A stretch of 64,000 nt of DNA. It comes from Cyclospora cayetanensis. Lineage: Eukaryota; Apicomplexa; Conoidasida; Eucoccidiorida; Eimeriidae. Made by a program: the position numbers and the translations under genes. The DNA is taken from the NCBI RefSeq assembly GCF_002999335.1, contig NW_020312336.1:210165-274164 (forward strand). The letters run 5' to 3'. Within the stretch, counting starts at the first letter, position 1. The number at the start of each line of letters is the position of its first letter. Positions 23,157 through 35,407 of the stretch are shown one piece after another. The notes under the pieces were generated by a model. That model had not been told where the DNA came from. It worked only from the letters and a program-made list of their open reading frames with translations, and did not search any database.

Positions 23157-26100
23157 ATGGATACCCTGCAGCAGTCACTCCAGCACTCCTCATGGAGAAT
23201 TCGGCCGCATTCCCGTTCAACGCGCAATCCCCGTCGGTCCCAGGGTTTCACTGCTCCCAAAGCGCTAATTAAATATCCCCCACCTTCATCAGCATCAATA
23301 CGCAGTGCTCCTGACGCGGGTGCAGCGAATGATGTTTTCAAAGACCGTCTGCATTCCCTTGAGGGACAATTCCTATCCGCAGTACACGAGGGGTCCATGC
23401 GTACAGAGCCCCCATCTTGCGGGCACACACGGAAGGTTGCAACGAAGCAGCAGAAGCAGCAACGAATGAGAAGCAATAAGCCAGAGGCGGCATTACCATA
23501 CCGGCATAAGGGGGTTCATTCCGATTTTTTGCTTCCCAGGTGCCTCTGCTAGACTCAGAACTGCTTCTTAGCTGGCGTAACCACAACTGCTGCTAGCTAT
23601 GGCATAGGCAAAAGCAGTCTGCGTCTATGCCAGAGTTGGAGTTGCCGCTGAGCTTGGAAGCTGCTGGTATCTCCTCGACACAGCTTTCTACTGCCCTAGC
23701 ATCAGTGCTAACCCAGTGAAGATCGTTTCCCTGACCCTTCCAGCCCAGCAACTTACCTATAAGCATAACGTTTCAATGGCGCATAAACTGTTCTGGCCTC
23801 AGGTCGTTTACTGCTGAGAAAGTCATTTTAAGTGGCAGACTCTTCAGGAAAGCCCCAGCGAGAGATATTGTTCTCGCTTCTACAGGAAATGGAACCAAGG
23901 CCCTCTCAGCCTCTGGCTGTACTCACCTGCTCCCACCTGTTCCCCTATTTGACTCTAGAGCTGCAACAGCAACGGCGGCTTCCTGCAGCATCCACGCAGC
24001 TACAGCAGATGCAGCTAGTCCAATTCGATGGACAGGAAGCACTGCCGCAAGCAGCCGTTGTAAAGCGATAGGTGCTGCACCAAGCTGCAGCTGTACACAG
24101 CGCACGACTATGGCCACATGGACTACTGAGCATGTCCGCTCGACCGCAAGGGGTTTCCAAACACTTTGGCCTTTATGGCCGCGCCAAAATACGTTTACAG
24201 GTTCTCCCAATAAGCTAAAGATAACCTCTGGGGCGGCGAATGAATATACAAAGCGAGAAAACGCCAAGGCCGCGGAGTGTATGGTGACTCCAAGAACCAT
24301 CGATGCACATGTGACGGCCCTCCCTACCCCAATCTACCTAGGATGTCTTAGAGGTTACTCCGAAGGCTGCAACAAGCAATATATTCGCTCTATCGATGCG
24401 GACTGCGGAGCTCGGAGTCAGCAGAGGACCGATGGACTGAATTCTGAGGTGCTGCAGGCACCAGGAGGGAAGGCCAATCTTTGCATTACAATGTTCTGAC
24501 ACCACCTATGTACTGTACAGATTATTTTCCCACAAATCGCACATAGGCTGTGTGTAACTACGCTGGCAGATTCGCATTTTTCCGAAATGCCTTGCACTTT
24601 GAACCGTCCGCCTGTGTTGAATGTGTAGTTTTTTTGCTGATCATTTGCTGACCAACGGTAGAAGATTTCCCGAATGGCTACGCTTACACGAGTGTTGTGC
24701 TATGTCGGCATAGGAGAGCGCAGTTCAGGCTCTTTATCTGGCTCGTTTCAAGAAGCAACCTTGCAAGAAAATGTCTGATGCGACAACGTTGAAACTCCAT
24801 TCAAAAGGAGGCCTCCATGCATATACTCAGCGTCAGGAAGCACGACTTCTACCTGATCACCCCTTCTTTCTTCTTCCCCTTCACGCCTCTAAAACATAAC
24901 CAGAAATAAGCAGCTTTAACAACAATGACAAGTTCACTAGCGCGCAAATTTTTTGAGTGAGCTCTATGGCGCTTGAGTTTGTATGATCCGGACGCGAGAT
25001 GCTGCAGCTTCAGATGAAAATTTGCAACAATTCGAGGAGCTCTTAGATCCGCTGGTGAAGCTTCTAGTTTCGAAAAGCATGGAACAAGGGCTAGAAGAGG
25101 CTAAGCAGGAACAGCAACTGCGTATGCTGCAACAGAAAAAGCAGAAACTGCTGCTGAAACAAGAGCAGCAGCTTCTCGACCTAGAAGGAAGAGAAGCACA
25201 GCGGCACCTTCAAGCAAAGCAGGCACTGCAACACCGAATACTTGAGTGAGCTCCGCTGTTACTCAGGGTCGTAGCACAATCAATGAAAGCTTTTCTAGTC
25301 ACCGGGTTGGGAAGAAATGTCAATCCACACCGTGGACAATTGGCAATATTTCGTCTGAATCCTCTCATCCATGCTCTGCGCGATAGAGCGAAAGTATAAA
25401 TGGGAAAGTTACATTCACAGAAATAATGCGTATCAAAAAGATTTGGAAATGTGGATGAAACAGAAAAGAACGCGAAAGCCGCTTGTGGCGACGGCTCTGG
25501 GTGGCACATATTGGAACGACACTTCTTCAAGAAGACGCAGTAGGGCGGATCGTAAATCAACTGGATGAGGTAAATCTACCTTTTACCAAACGTAAACATA
25601 AGAACTCAGCCCAAAAGATTTGAGCAGAAACCAGTTGTCAACGCAAAGCTGCTTTCATCTAGGCGCAGCACCGATTTAGTATCTTGGCTGACGGAGCTAA
25701 TGCCTAGAGAGTTTTGGAGGCGACAATACAATGCCCGCGAGGACGACGCACTGTCGACGAGGAAGGGAATTGGCAAGGTGATTTTCCTATTCTCTTGTTG
25801 AAAAGTTGGAAACATGCGCTTTTAGGAACGCTTCTTTCTATCTAACACAGAAGCTACTATCTGCAACGTTTGGAATGACATAGTCAAAGGAGCATTTCTG
25901 GAAGTGCACAAACACAAGGTGAGCGGAAGTGATGTGCCTACACTCCGACGGCCGACTGTGAATGACATGGTATGCTAGGTTACCATCTCAATTATTCTGT
26001 GCGCCGCAGCCCTAATATATATCTGAGGCAAAGTGTGTGCTACATATGTATGGAAATTGCATTAAGTAAAGTAGCTCGAAATATCGTTTGGTGTGTTTGA

Positions 26101-28130
26101 CCTCTAGAATGCCTTGACATGACTCCTTTTCGCCAAGCTCCTATATACAACGCCTTCGCTTGGCCCCTCCCTTGTCCACTGTTTCTGAGCTGTTTTCGTT
26201 TGTGCTGGCACTATAACCACGTCTTCGGTGTTAACCAAAGTGGAGCTTGACATATACTTAGCTGGGTGCGCCTCTAAGGTTAGCCCGATGGAATCACTTA
26301 TTGCGTTACCTTTCTAGATGCACTTTTACCGCATACATTTTTCAATACAGCCATCTTTTGCTAGTTGTACTATGCTTTCAGTGTCTACAAGCATGGGTTA
26401 TTGTATTATTTGCAGAATATCAGCGAGCACTTACGTAAACGATGGGCACGCGAAGAGGCCTTGCATGCTGCCTCCCGTAGGGTGCAGGAACTGGCAGTCT
26501 GGCGCCTCTACCTGAACCAAAGGGAAACTTTTAGGAAGAGCAGAGACATTCAGAGGGGCATTGTTCATATATTCATCACACCATCAGGTAACGGCATAGC
26601 TTTTTTCAGTTGTATCTACACACTAGTATCGAGATGCATTTGTGCACACACATATACCAGTGCATTCACATTGGCACTTCCATTTGAGTGTGCATATGCT
26701 AAAAAAATACCTAGAAGAAATTTGTGCTGGCACGCCGGAAGAGCCATCCTGGGGTATTTCTCCGTAGGGACAGAACTATTCAATGTGGAAGAACATGCAT
26801 CGATTGCATACACACGTGCGTGTCTATGAATATGTTCCAAAGTCTGTAAAAGGATTATCGTGCCTAACACCATAATTCTCTCTTTGTATCTGCGTAGCAG
26901 CTGCGGGTGCGCTGAACTTGTCTTCCCTCAGAGCTGCGTCACGCTGCAGATGTGGGGACTTCTAGGCGTAAAACTACAAAATATTTGGAGCAGGAAGAGC
27001 CTATTGGGCCAAGAATTAGTGTGGCACTCACTGACACATACATCATCTGTCATTCAGCGGTGCTAGTTCGTTCCCGCTCTTTCATATCATTTCCCTAGCC
27101 TTAAATGAATGCGGATAAGGCCAGTGCTTTTTTTGGGGGGGGGGACAAAAAATTAGAAGCGCAGAAGTTTTGCTTGTGTTGATGGGGTGCCGCAGGCTTC
27201 GAATCGCTGCAAAGGGAACCTTCAGGGTTCGAGCCGACCGTGCAGCCAAGCGATAAACCTGAACTGCAGGACAGTGCGGAATGGGCACCTGAAGCAGCTG
27301 AAAGCGTTGCTTTATTCACCTTACCCCAGAATTGTATCCAAACCCAGCATTCTACTACGAATAATGCTCTACAGACTGAGAAAGAGCGGCTGCGGGCTGC
27401 ACTTGAAGAGGAACAAAATCACATTAGAAAATTGGAAGTTGACCTCGAGACCTCAAGATCGGATTCAACTGGGTGGAACCACAGCGAGAGCGACCCGCGC
27501 CAAGTAGCAAGACCCTACGATCCTATACCACCCTCTGCGGCTATCTGCCTGGGCGCCTTTAGGCTCCATAGACAGAATGGAACAGCAGCAATGAAAAAAG
27601 AATTTGTCTCAATGGAGACGCTGCAGAAGGAAGTGCAGAAAAGGCTGTTCACTTGTCTTAAGCAGCAGGCAGCCGCTAACAGTTGTGCACAAATCGTCTT
27701 CGAGGCAAACGGACACAAAATATCAGTAAATATTACACTACCAGATTATACTTGTTAAGGCCTGTCTAAGTGGCCATAAAGCCAAGACGCTATGTGCTCT
27801 TGAGCGAAATATTTGAGCTTTAAACGCCCAATGATGCAGCGAATGCCTTCTGTTCTGACAACTGGCCTGGTGTGCTAGCATTGTTGCGGTTCCTCGCGTT
27901 GTTGTGTTGCACTTGCATGTGTCTGCCCACCCGTACACAAAGCCTCTTCGCTTTCATGATGCTTAAGCTTTCACTGCTGTTTTTTCTTGCGTTTGACGCA
28001 GAAAGTGGAGCACCTGATAAAGTACGAGTTTGGGACGCTGCGTGTCCGACTCGAGCGGAAAATAGCATTTGCTGATCTCTCAAGAAAAAGCGACAGTCAC
28101 GGCGATGAGGATCCGGAAGAAGGCGACTAG
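23157..28130 (+). CDS. Coiled-coil protein resembling radial spoke protein 3 (RSP3), 5' end unresolved
   Basis: Seven exons join in phase with good splice sites: 25014-25245 (its 5' edge may be 25008), 25464-25569, 25610-25777, 25826-25918, 26416-26587, 27196-27725 and 28002-28130. RSP3 is the dimeric stalk that docks radial spokes to axonemal doublets; coccidian microgametes are flagellate. Exon 1 of this set encodes FEELLDPLVKLLVSKSMEQG followed by a Gln/Glu/Lys coiled coil, which matches the RSP3 pattern of a short LLVGKTLEQ-like helix before a coiled coil. A WRRLWVAH helix and SWLTELM then fit the following conserved segment. After that come KRWAREEALHAASRR, a Ser/Glu linker with a second coiled coil (QTEKERLRAALEEEQ), and a basic-acidic tail ending DEDPEEGD. 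This C-terminal half is unlike the RSP3 I know. The first exons are not resolved; ATG frames at 23157-23552 and a frame at 24110-24499 are candidates. Coding status is firm, the name is provisional. Confidence 0.6.
27135..27144 (+). repeat. Run of ten G in an intron
   Basis: A homopolymer G tract lies in the intron before exon 27196-27725 of the RSP3-like gene. It is probably length-variable and a likely assembly weak point. Confidence 0.8.
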
Positions 28131-28603
28131 TAGACAGTTTAAGTCAGTATCTTTGGATTTGCGCTCCTGTTTTCACATTTAGGTGGAATAGAGTTGAAAC
28201 AAATGCTGAGGCATGGTGATTCCAGAGTGCCCTCTGAACAGACAATGCCTGGATTTCAACGATGGATATTTTGTATATTTCTCCTGGTATGAGCCTTAGA
28301 CAGTGGCCGAATATGCTCTGTGCAACTTCAATCATAGTTGTCCCTTAGTTGGGTATCCAAGGAGGCAGTGCGAGAGGATGCCAACCCCAATGCCAGTCCC
28401 TGGGCCCGTAAAGCAGCGAACGCGGAAAAGCTGAATATCGTACACTTCAAACCTTAGTTGCTGACCCCCAAGTTCTAGTTTTGTAAAGGCCGAAACGTAT
28501 CACGTAAGCCAGTTTGGTATATTTCGGAAGACGTAGGAACTCCACACATTCACCCACCATTCAGGATAAAGGCATGGGGTTCCCACAAAAAGGGCTGAGG
28601 GGG

Positions 28604-31600
28604 TTAGAGGTGGGAGCTAGCGGTAATTGCGAAGCATTCAGGAGTTTCTTCAGATGCAACGAATTGGCGCAGGGTCGCATTACAAAAACCCTTTTCGCGT
28701 AACCATGCGACTCTGCAAACCCGAACAGAGCGCAACAAACTCACATACAGAAGCACAGAAGTTACAATGGAAACGATAAAGCAGAGGGATTGGGACCAAG
28801 CACCAAAGCCTGTTCAAAGAAGGGTTTTAGATCGCGTATACTTCTTGTGGCCCCCACCCTTTACAGCCTGAACTGTAGATCACCTCGAGATGTCCAAGAT
28901 CCTCTTGACGAGATTTCCGACTTTCCTCTTTCTGTCTGAGGCCCCAGTGGCCCACCTGGTGAGCAGCGCACACATTTTTTGAATGTGTATGACCCGAAAA
29001 CGGGAATCACGAAGCCTTTCCTTCCCTTTGAAGATCACTGCAAAGGACGCCGCGCAATATAGAAAAAAGAGCAGCCGCCAACTGACCCAGAGAGCGAGAA
29101 TAGGAGGGAAATCTCCGGGAGCGATAATCCAAGCTTCAGAAGAAAGTCTACACCGACGAACGAGTCCATGGAACACCTGCGCAAATCGCTGGCGACACAT
29201 GGCGCGAGTATGCAGCAAAGCTCGAAAGCGCAAGAGGCAAGTGAAAAAGAAAGCCCCAGAAAGATGTGTGATCTTCAAAGTTTAGGCAGCTCCATATCCC
29301 ACGAGTGACCACGCTTAGCCCACTAACACTGCCGCTGCCCTCCTGCTGCTCCGTTTTCGGCCTTTCCAGCCACTGCTACGAACAACTCCTCCAGCTGTAG
29401 CTTCATCTGCTTCCACCGGCGCTCTTTTCTTCTTACCGATGGTGACAGCACGTTGCAATGCAAATGCAGAACTTGAAATCCGAGGGCCCCCGATCCTTTG
29501 CGGAGGCAAAACATCTGCAAGCGCGCCAACAAGATACTGCCAACTCCAAGCATCAAGCCCCAAGCACACAACTTTAAACTCCCTATTCAACAAGAACTAA
29601 GACACACCGTAGCGCAACGTCCGAGCCACTGCCGCAGAGGTGCTTCGCGACTCCAAGGACGGAAACCACCGGGCTGCCTTTGAAATGGATGCCCAGAACC
29701 TCCTCTATCCTGCAGCATTGGACCACACAGGTATCCCGAAGCGTAGGAAACCGAAGCACTCGCACAGCAACTACAGCAGCGGGCAAGCGCCGTCAGCGGC
29801 TGCACCATGCAACGAGGAGGGGTGTCAAGCCATCGCTCATAGCGCAAACAGCAGGCTACGTTTTTCCACTAGTCGCCAATGCACATCCGCTATAGGTGAC
29901 TCTAGACATCTAAAGCCTAGAAATGCCACCCCAGCTTTGCCTTCAGACAACACTGCCGAAAATAAGAAATATACTTTTTCATGTTTGGCCCGCCGCCCTC
30001 TCCCAGCGTTTCCGCGAGGCGAAAGAAGTCAGCAGTCGATCCGTCTGCTAGTGATCGCAAGAGTCGTGATTTAGGGCCATGCGGCAGTCCTCTTCCGGCA
30101 GCAGGAGGAGCAGAGGCCTCGCGTGTTGCAGCCGCAGCCGCCGTGGCTGTCTCTGTTGTGCACTCGGCCACTGTTGAAGCGGAAAAGCAAGGAGAGAGAC
30201 TGCTTTCCTGGCTGCTACCCTCCACTCCACTAAAGGACCCTTCTTCACTTCGTGCCTTCTCTGCTTTCGGCTCTCCTGCGCCGTTATGCAGCGCCTGCTG
30301 CTGCGCCTCCACTGCTGGTTTCACTTTCGGATGCGGAGGCAAAGCGAATCGGCATCCATAACGAAAGAGGGTATTGAAAAAGCCAGGAACATGCGGCCTG
30401 CAGAAAGTCACCCAGTACAGACAACATCTCTAGCCGTCACTTTCAGTAGGCGGGACTGGCAGGTGCTCGCCAGGGAGAGGGAGGAAGCTCTCCATTTGCC
30501 TGCATCTGGCGGTGGTGCCGTTGACGAAACTCATAGTTTAGGGCCGTTAGTGCTTTATGACTTGGGGTGATGACACAAGGCATTCTCATGCACAAGTGCT
30601 TTAGGGTTCAACGTATTGCAGGGCACTTCTAGGCTTACTGGCGGAGAGGGCCTTGAGCTCGAACATATTGCAAGAGCGCCGAGAGTGAGAAATCCGAAAT
30701 ATCCATCCGAAGGCGCACTGGAGGGAAGGGTAAAAATGGCAAGCTGCCGAGGCTTCGGTCTGTATTGCATCCGCTGCTCTCATCCGGAGAAGCAGCGGCA
30801 ACTAGAGGGGCAGCAGCCAAGGGAGGCGCGTCACTAGCGGAACCGCCAACAGTCGGAGAGTGGAGGCTTGCTGATCGCGCGCTTTCTTCGTACTGCATCA
30901 CCGCAGTAGATCGCCAGCCTGTTGCTTCCTCGAGTAAGGGATTGTTGGGGCCGCTGTTGCAGTCGACCGCTGAGGCACCTGTTGCCGCAGTCCCTGCAGC
31001 CTTGCGTCTTTGCGCAGCTGCAACGGCAGCAGGGTGAAGCCGCCTAGGCTCGTTCGGATTGCGCAGCAATTTATCTTTTGCCTCCTTCCGGTAGCGACGC
31101 GCCTCCCTATCAACCACAATGCAGCGGATGCCACGATGTCGAGGGGCCTCCCCAGAGAGCAGAACGCTGGAGGAACCTGCCTCGAAGGCTTTTGCGCCTG
31201 CAGACGGCGCAGTGGCTGCAACGGCAACGGCGGACCAGCATCCGAGCCAGCGCGTGAGATCCCCCTTTCCTGAGCAGCAAGCACACGCAGCGGCAGCTCT
31301 TGCAATGCCAGAACGGCGCACATGAGGCAGGCAGAGCGCATCCACAGGTTGCCAAGTGCAGCGATCCAGTCTCGGAAGAAGAAAACGCCTCCCTCAAGCC
31401 GGCTTCGTCAAGAGGCGAAAAGTTCAGACACACAAAGACACACCGCAAATATCGTGATGTCACCCAGGGGGCCCACCAGACAGTGCCTCAGCACGACGAC
31501 TGCACTGCTGCAGCGATGCAGCGAAGGGGAAAGGCTCAAGTCAGCAGGTCTCTTCATCCACAGTAAAATTTACGAATCCACCAAATAAATATCACCGAGG

Positions 31601-32827
31601 CAGGCACTTTGCCGGCTCGCCCCTCTTCTTTGACGTGCCTAGACACCGCAAAACCACAAGGCTTCCCCGGAACGAAGACTTGCCTGCGCCGAGCTCTACA
31701 AGCAAGGTATGATCGCAGCTTGCCGACTCAAGATATGCCTCCAAGAGGCACAAGGAGAGAAGCTGTAGCAGCTGCTGCTGGTGCTTGTTCAGGTGCTCCT
31801 GCAGATGCAGCAACAGCTGCTGTAGCAGAGGTAGCTGCCGCTGGCGCGGCGATGAAAGGGCCTTCTGCAGCTGCGCCTCGACAGAGGCGAGCGGGGTGCC
31901 TTTTCCACAAGATTCGGCCGACCCCGTACCTAGAGCTACTTGACAAGCATCAGCTGCAGCACGCAGCAGCATTGCTGCGTCTGGTGTCATGGTACCGCAG
32001 CCGCTATCGGCTTCAGGGTCACAGCACTTGGAAATAAAGGCAGAAGCAGGCAACGCCTGCCCACATTCCCAAGGCGCTACAGCTGCTGGTGTTTCATCTT
32101 CCGACACTGCTGGTGTGCCATTTGATGAAGCCTGCATGAGATACTTCAGACACTGTTCATAGACTCTCGAAATCTTGCGCTCGAGCTGCGGGGTGAAGGC
32201 CGCCGCTGTATCTGAGGTTTCAATGTACCTCGCATGCTGCTGCTGGTGGTCTTGTTGCTGCTGCTGGCCTTGCTTTTGCTGCTCGTCTTGCTGCTGCTGT
32301 AGTGGTAGGTTCGTTCCTGGTTGCATGAACGGCAGGCAGTGCGAGAAAGCGATGTCTCTGGCCTTCGTGCACTTCTTCAGATGAGCCTGCAGCCGCAAGC
32401 TGTAAATACAGTGCGAAGGATCCATGGGACAGGGGATTCTGTCGCCATGCCGCCCACTGCTCCTTCTGTTCCTCCCGATCGCCTCTGGATCTTCACAGGT
32501 CTCATGATCATCAGCTCCTGCTTCCCCTGCAGCTGGAGCGCAACAGCTCGCTACCGCAGCACAAGAGTCACTGCTGTGAATGCCTGGGGCCTCCTCAGCA
32601 GGCTTCATCCTCTTTAAGCGGCCCCCAACAATCGCGCGTAAATTTTCTTGCTGCGATCCGGAACTGCCTTCACGCCCAGCTGACAGACTTGGAGGGGCCC
32701 CACCATCACCAAGGGCCCCGGAGTCACTCAAAGTTTCTGGCAAGGGGGCCCTCAGCGGAGAAGGCGTGGTCATGATGCTCGACGTGGTTGAGCAGTCGCG
32801 CTGAACGCCGAAACACGAATAGCTCAT
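28604..32827 (-). CDS. TRM13: tRNA:m4X 2'-O-methyltransferase TRM13
   Basis: TRM13 methylates the ribose at position 4 of certain tRNAs with S-adenosylmethionine. Exons, in coding order: 31684-32827, 30639-31269, 29608-29709, 29437-29514, 29087-29176, 28884-28955, 28604-28712, giving 741 residues. Motifs: a CHHC U11-48K/TRM13 zinc finger (CPMDPSH at 133-139, His149, Cys153); ELGAG across the first splice with KGDLTRWLG; IVVDREARR; RLRMDISDF; GVAKHLCGSGSD (about 611-622); IATCCHHR (645-652); VGVDFLLKLGL; WATG; and VAWLREKGF. The usual N-terminal CCCH finger is not seen. Long Gln/Ala insertions sit between the finger and the Rossmann domain. Intron 1 starts with GCAAGT, a GC-AG intron. An extra 423-base open segment (29975-30397) is bounded by splice sites of matching phase and may add 141 residues. 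The gene converges with the RSP3-like gene. The start at 32827 is the first ATG of the frame; Met19 is an alternative. Confidence 0.92.
32224..32315 (-). repeat. CAG/CTG repeat coding for polyglutamine in TRM13
   Basis: Read on the coding strand this is an interrupted run of CAG and CAA codons giving Gln stretches broken by Asp, Lys, Gly and His, just after the zinc finger. It is typical of the homopolymeric amino-acid repeats of Eimeria proteins. Confidence 0.85.
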
Positions 32828-34122
32828 GAATTCTGTACCCGTTCAAGCCCGCTTCTTGGGTCTGATGCTTAGGCTTCCAACAAACCTCGGCGGTTTCCTG
32901 GTGTAGAGCCGAACTCAGAACGTGATGGGGGCCCCTCGAGCTAGGGGGCCCTGGTCCCACAAGGGCCCCGCCACCCACTGGTTAAAGGCGTGTTCTGCAT
33001 TGAGCCAGGAGAAACGCAAAGATTTACATGGAATAGTCGTCCTTTATTGCAACAACTCTCGTGGCTGCCAATCCTGTGCTATGCACAGTGCCTAGGAGGG
33101 ACCGGATGACAGGGGTCGACTACACCCATTGCAACCATCTGCAGTGGAGGAGCGCCAAACGCAGACTTCTATCATGAATACAAAAGGGAGACTTATGAGC
33201 TTGGCTACAGGATTTAAGAGGAAACTGCATGGTGCACGATATCCTACGTGCGCGCAGTGAGAAAGCTTCCACTTATTGGCAGTTGCGCTTTTAGGCATTG
33301 ATTGTAGTGCGCATGAGTATTCCATATGAGAAATGAGGCGACAGCGACAGCGCCTTGCGGTCGTGAAACCTGTGCGAGTATTTTGTTCACGTCACCGAGG
33401 CGGATGCAGGAAGGCTGCTTGCGGACCTCGGGGTGTGTGGTCACAGAGCCCTGAAGGCTTTTGAATACCGCGCTTAAAATGTCAACAAATACTAAATCCT
33501 GAGGAAGAAGACGAGACTTTGGTGCATCCCCTTTCTTTCATTGCTGCAATTCGCTTTTTGATCACCTGATAAACACAGTGATGGCCCTGTTATATGACTT
33601 TGTGCGTATGCGGCCATATGGCTTAGTCGTTTAGAAAAAAGGAGGATTCACGTGGAAATGGGACTAAACATAGTGTAAAACACACCCAGCTCTTTGCGAC
33701 AGGCGGGGGAAAGAAGGGCAACAAGTGCTGCCCACATGTGAAAAAGGGGTCTGTGCATGTGATGTACATTTTCGTTCACCCCAATCAACAAGCATGTAAG
33801 AAAGAAAATACATGGGGACAGGAACAAGTAAGAGAATTGGGCATAAAGGTCTAGGAGCATCACTAATTTCTTAAAACATTACTAAGCAGGTCAAAAAACG
33901 CGGCAGCGTTTCGGTGCCAGTCACCTCGCTGTGGGCGTGGTTCCTAGAGGCTCGAAACCCGATAAACTGATAGTACCGTAGACAAATCTGTGGCACAATC
34001 CTCACCAGGGAAAGAGCTTTTGCGATATTGGCCGGGCCACATAGATTCGCATAAATCTGTATATGCCGGTGGGATACAACAGGTTCTCCGCATCTCTCAC
34101 GGCCTCCTTATACAACCGTGGG

Positions 34123-34169
<47 letters not shown>

Positions 34170-34550
34170 TGGTGGACATATATGTACACAGAAGCCGACA
34201 GGGCACAAGCTTGTTACACGACAACAGGCAGCAAAGCGGAAGCTTCATATGGGGAATCGCGGATTGTTAGGAAGGCGCACGCATCTTGAGACGGCGCGAT
34301 AGACACTTGACTGAGCAACCAGGCGGAGCGTGTATGCCATGGATGGGGGAGCAGCTATAGTGCATTAGAAGAAAAGAAAGATGCGAGAGAAAGGCTGCAG
34401 CTGCCCAGCGCTCAGAGTACAATCTGCCTGTCTCCGTGTGGCTAACTCGATAACAACTCCACTTATCCTTGACAAAGTACCTGCACTAATTCCCCTCTAC
34501 ATAAACCCGTCCTCCTTCAGCGTACACCCCTTGCACGGCACCTGTCCCAG
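32828..34550. other. Gap upstream of TRM13
   Basis: The first 200 bases are GC-rich and would hold the TRM13 promoter and leader. A minus-strand frame at 33244-33444 (66 codons, containing SCIRLGDVNKILAQV) looks somewhat protein-like but has no partner exons that I can join. The rest is AT-rich and ends in a long AT dinucleotide tract. No gene is supported. Confidence 0.35.
34124..34166. repeat. (TA)n microsatellite
   Basis: A perfect alternating T-A tract of 43 bases lies in intergenic sequence between TRM13 and the VAC14 side. It can form hairpins and is probably length-polymorphic. Confidence 0.95.
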
Positions 34551-34553
34551 AGT

Positions 34554-35267
34554 CTAGATATCGCTGGCAGCGGATGGGAAGGCTTTCTTGACAGAGCCAT
34601 GTTCAGTTAGCCCCTCGTCGAGGCCTTCTTCAGGAGACTGTAGTGATTGCCCCTTTTGGGGCATTACTTTTTGCGACAATGACCCGTTTCTTGACTCCGA
34701 AGACTTTTGGGAGTAGACGGAGCTTTCCCGTGGCTCGCGCGGTGAGGGAGGCCGCCCTGCACAGAAATAAAGGGGTGTCTCTTGCACCGCACCAACTACC
34801 AGTGAATTAGGGCACTACCCGCACACACAAGGAGCCCTTCAGGAGGCTGAAACGGCAAAGGAAGACACAGCAGAGAAACGCTCCAAACAATCCTTTGTAG
34901 ATGACACCCACTGCCCCAGCACCAAGCAAGCCCCAATGCCTCTTGAAACAGAGTTGACGGACACAACGACGAATGCAAGGTGACGACACGCGCGCCAATA
35001 CGATGATACAGGTGAAGCCAAAGAAGCAGCAAAACGTCTTCAAGAAGGCTGCAAAGAGGAGGAACTCTCTGCGGAAGGCGTGCGGAAAAAATGCGAGGCA
35101 GAGACAGTACAAGAAGAGACGGCAGCGAGCGACACAATAGCACACTTAGATTAAGGGCACGCTACGGATCCAAAAACAGTACGAGTAAGACGCACAGGGC
35201 TCTTGGAGTTCCAGTGAAGCCACATCGTCTTCAACATGCTCGCGGGCTGCGGCGGCCAGAGAAAGAG
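34554..35267 (-). CDS. Possible small membrane protein, exon model unresolved
   Basis: A minus-strand frame around 34807-35110 encodes hydrophobic segments (REFLLFAAFLKTFCCFFGF, then a Gly-rich GLLGAGAVGVIYKGLFGAF) separated by a basic loop, which suggests two or three membrane spans. A possible first exon begins at 35267 with MLKTMWLHWNSKS. A possible last exon (34554 to about 34765) encodes a Ser/Glu-rich tail ending FPSAASDI. The three pieces have plausible GT/AG borders, but I could not make every phase agree, so the exact exons are uncertain. I do not recognise the family. The opposite strand also has short open frames in part of this stretch. It sits just downstream of VAC14, in the same orientation. 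Confidence 0.35.
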
Positions 35268-35407
35268 CGCGACTAACCAGAGATTTGGGGGCTTCAGCAG
35301 GCCTGCACGCCATACACATGCATTTTGCACAACAGCAACAATCAGAACCTGGGCATCAAAAAATTGCTATGGGAAGAAATGTTGCGACAGAAGGGGTGTA
35401 GGAAATG

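Noticed and set aside
29315..29593. Minus frame reading CLGLDAWSWQYLVG, first thought to be the TRM13 catalytic segment
   Set aside because: The true exon (29437-29514) is in another frame and gives the exact IATCCHHR motif with matching splice phases.
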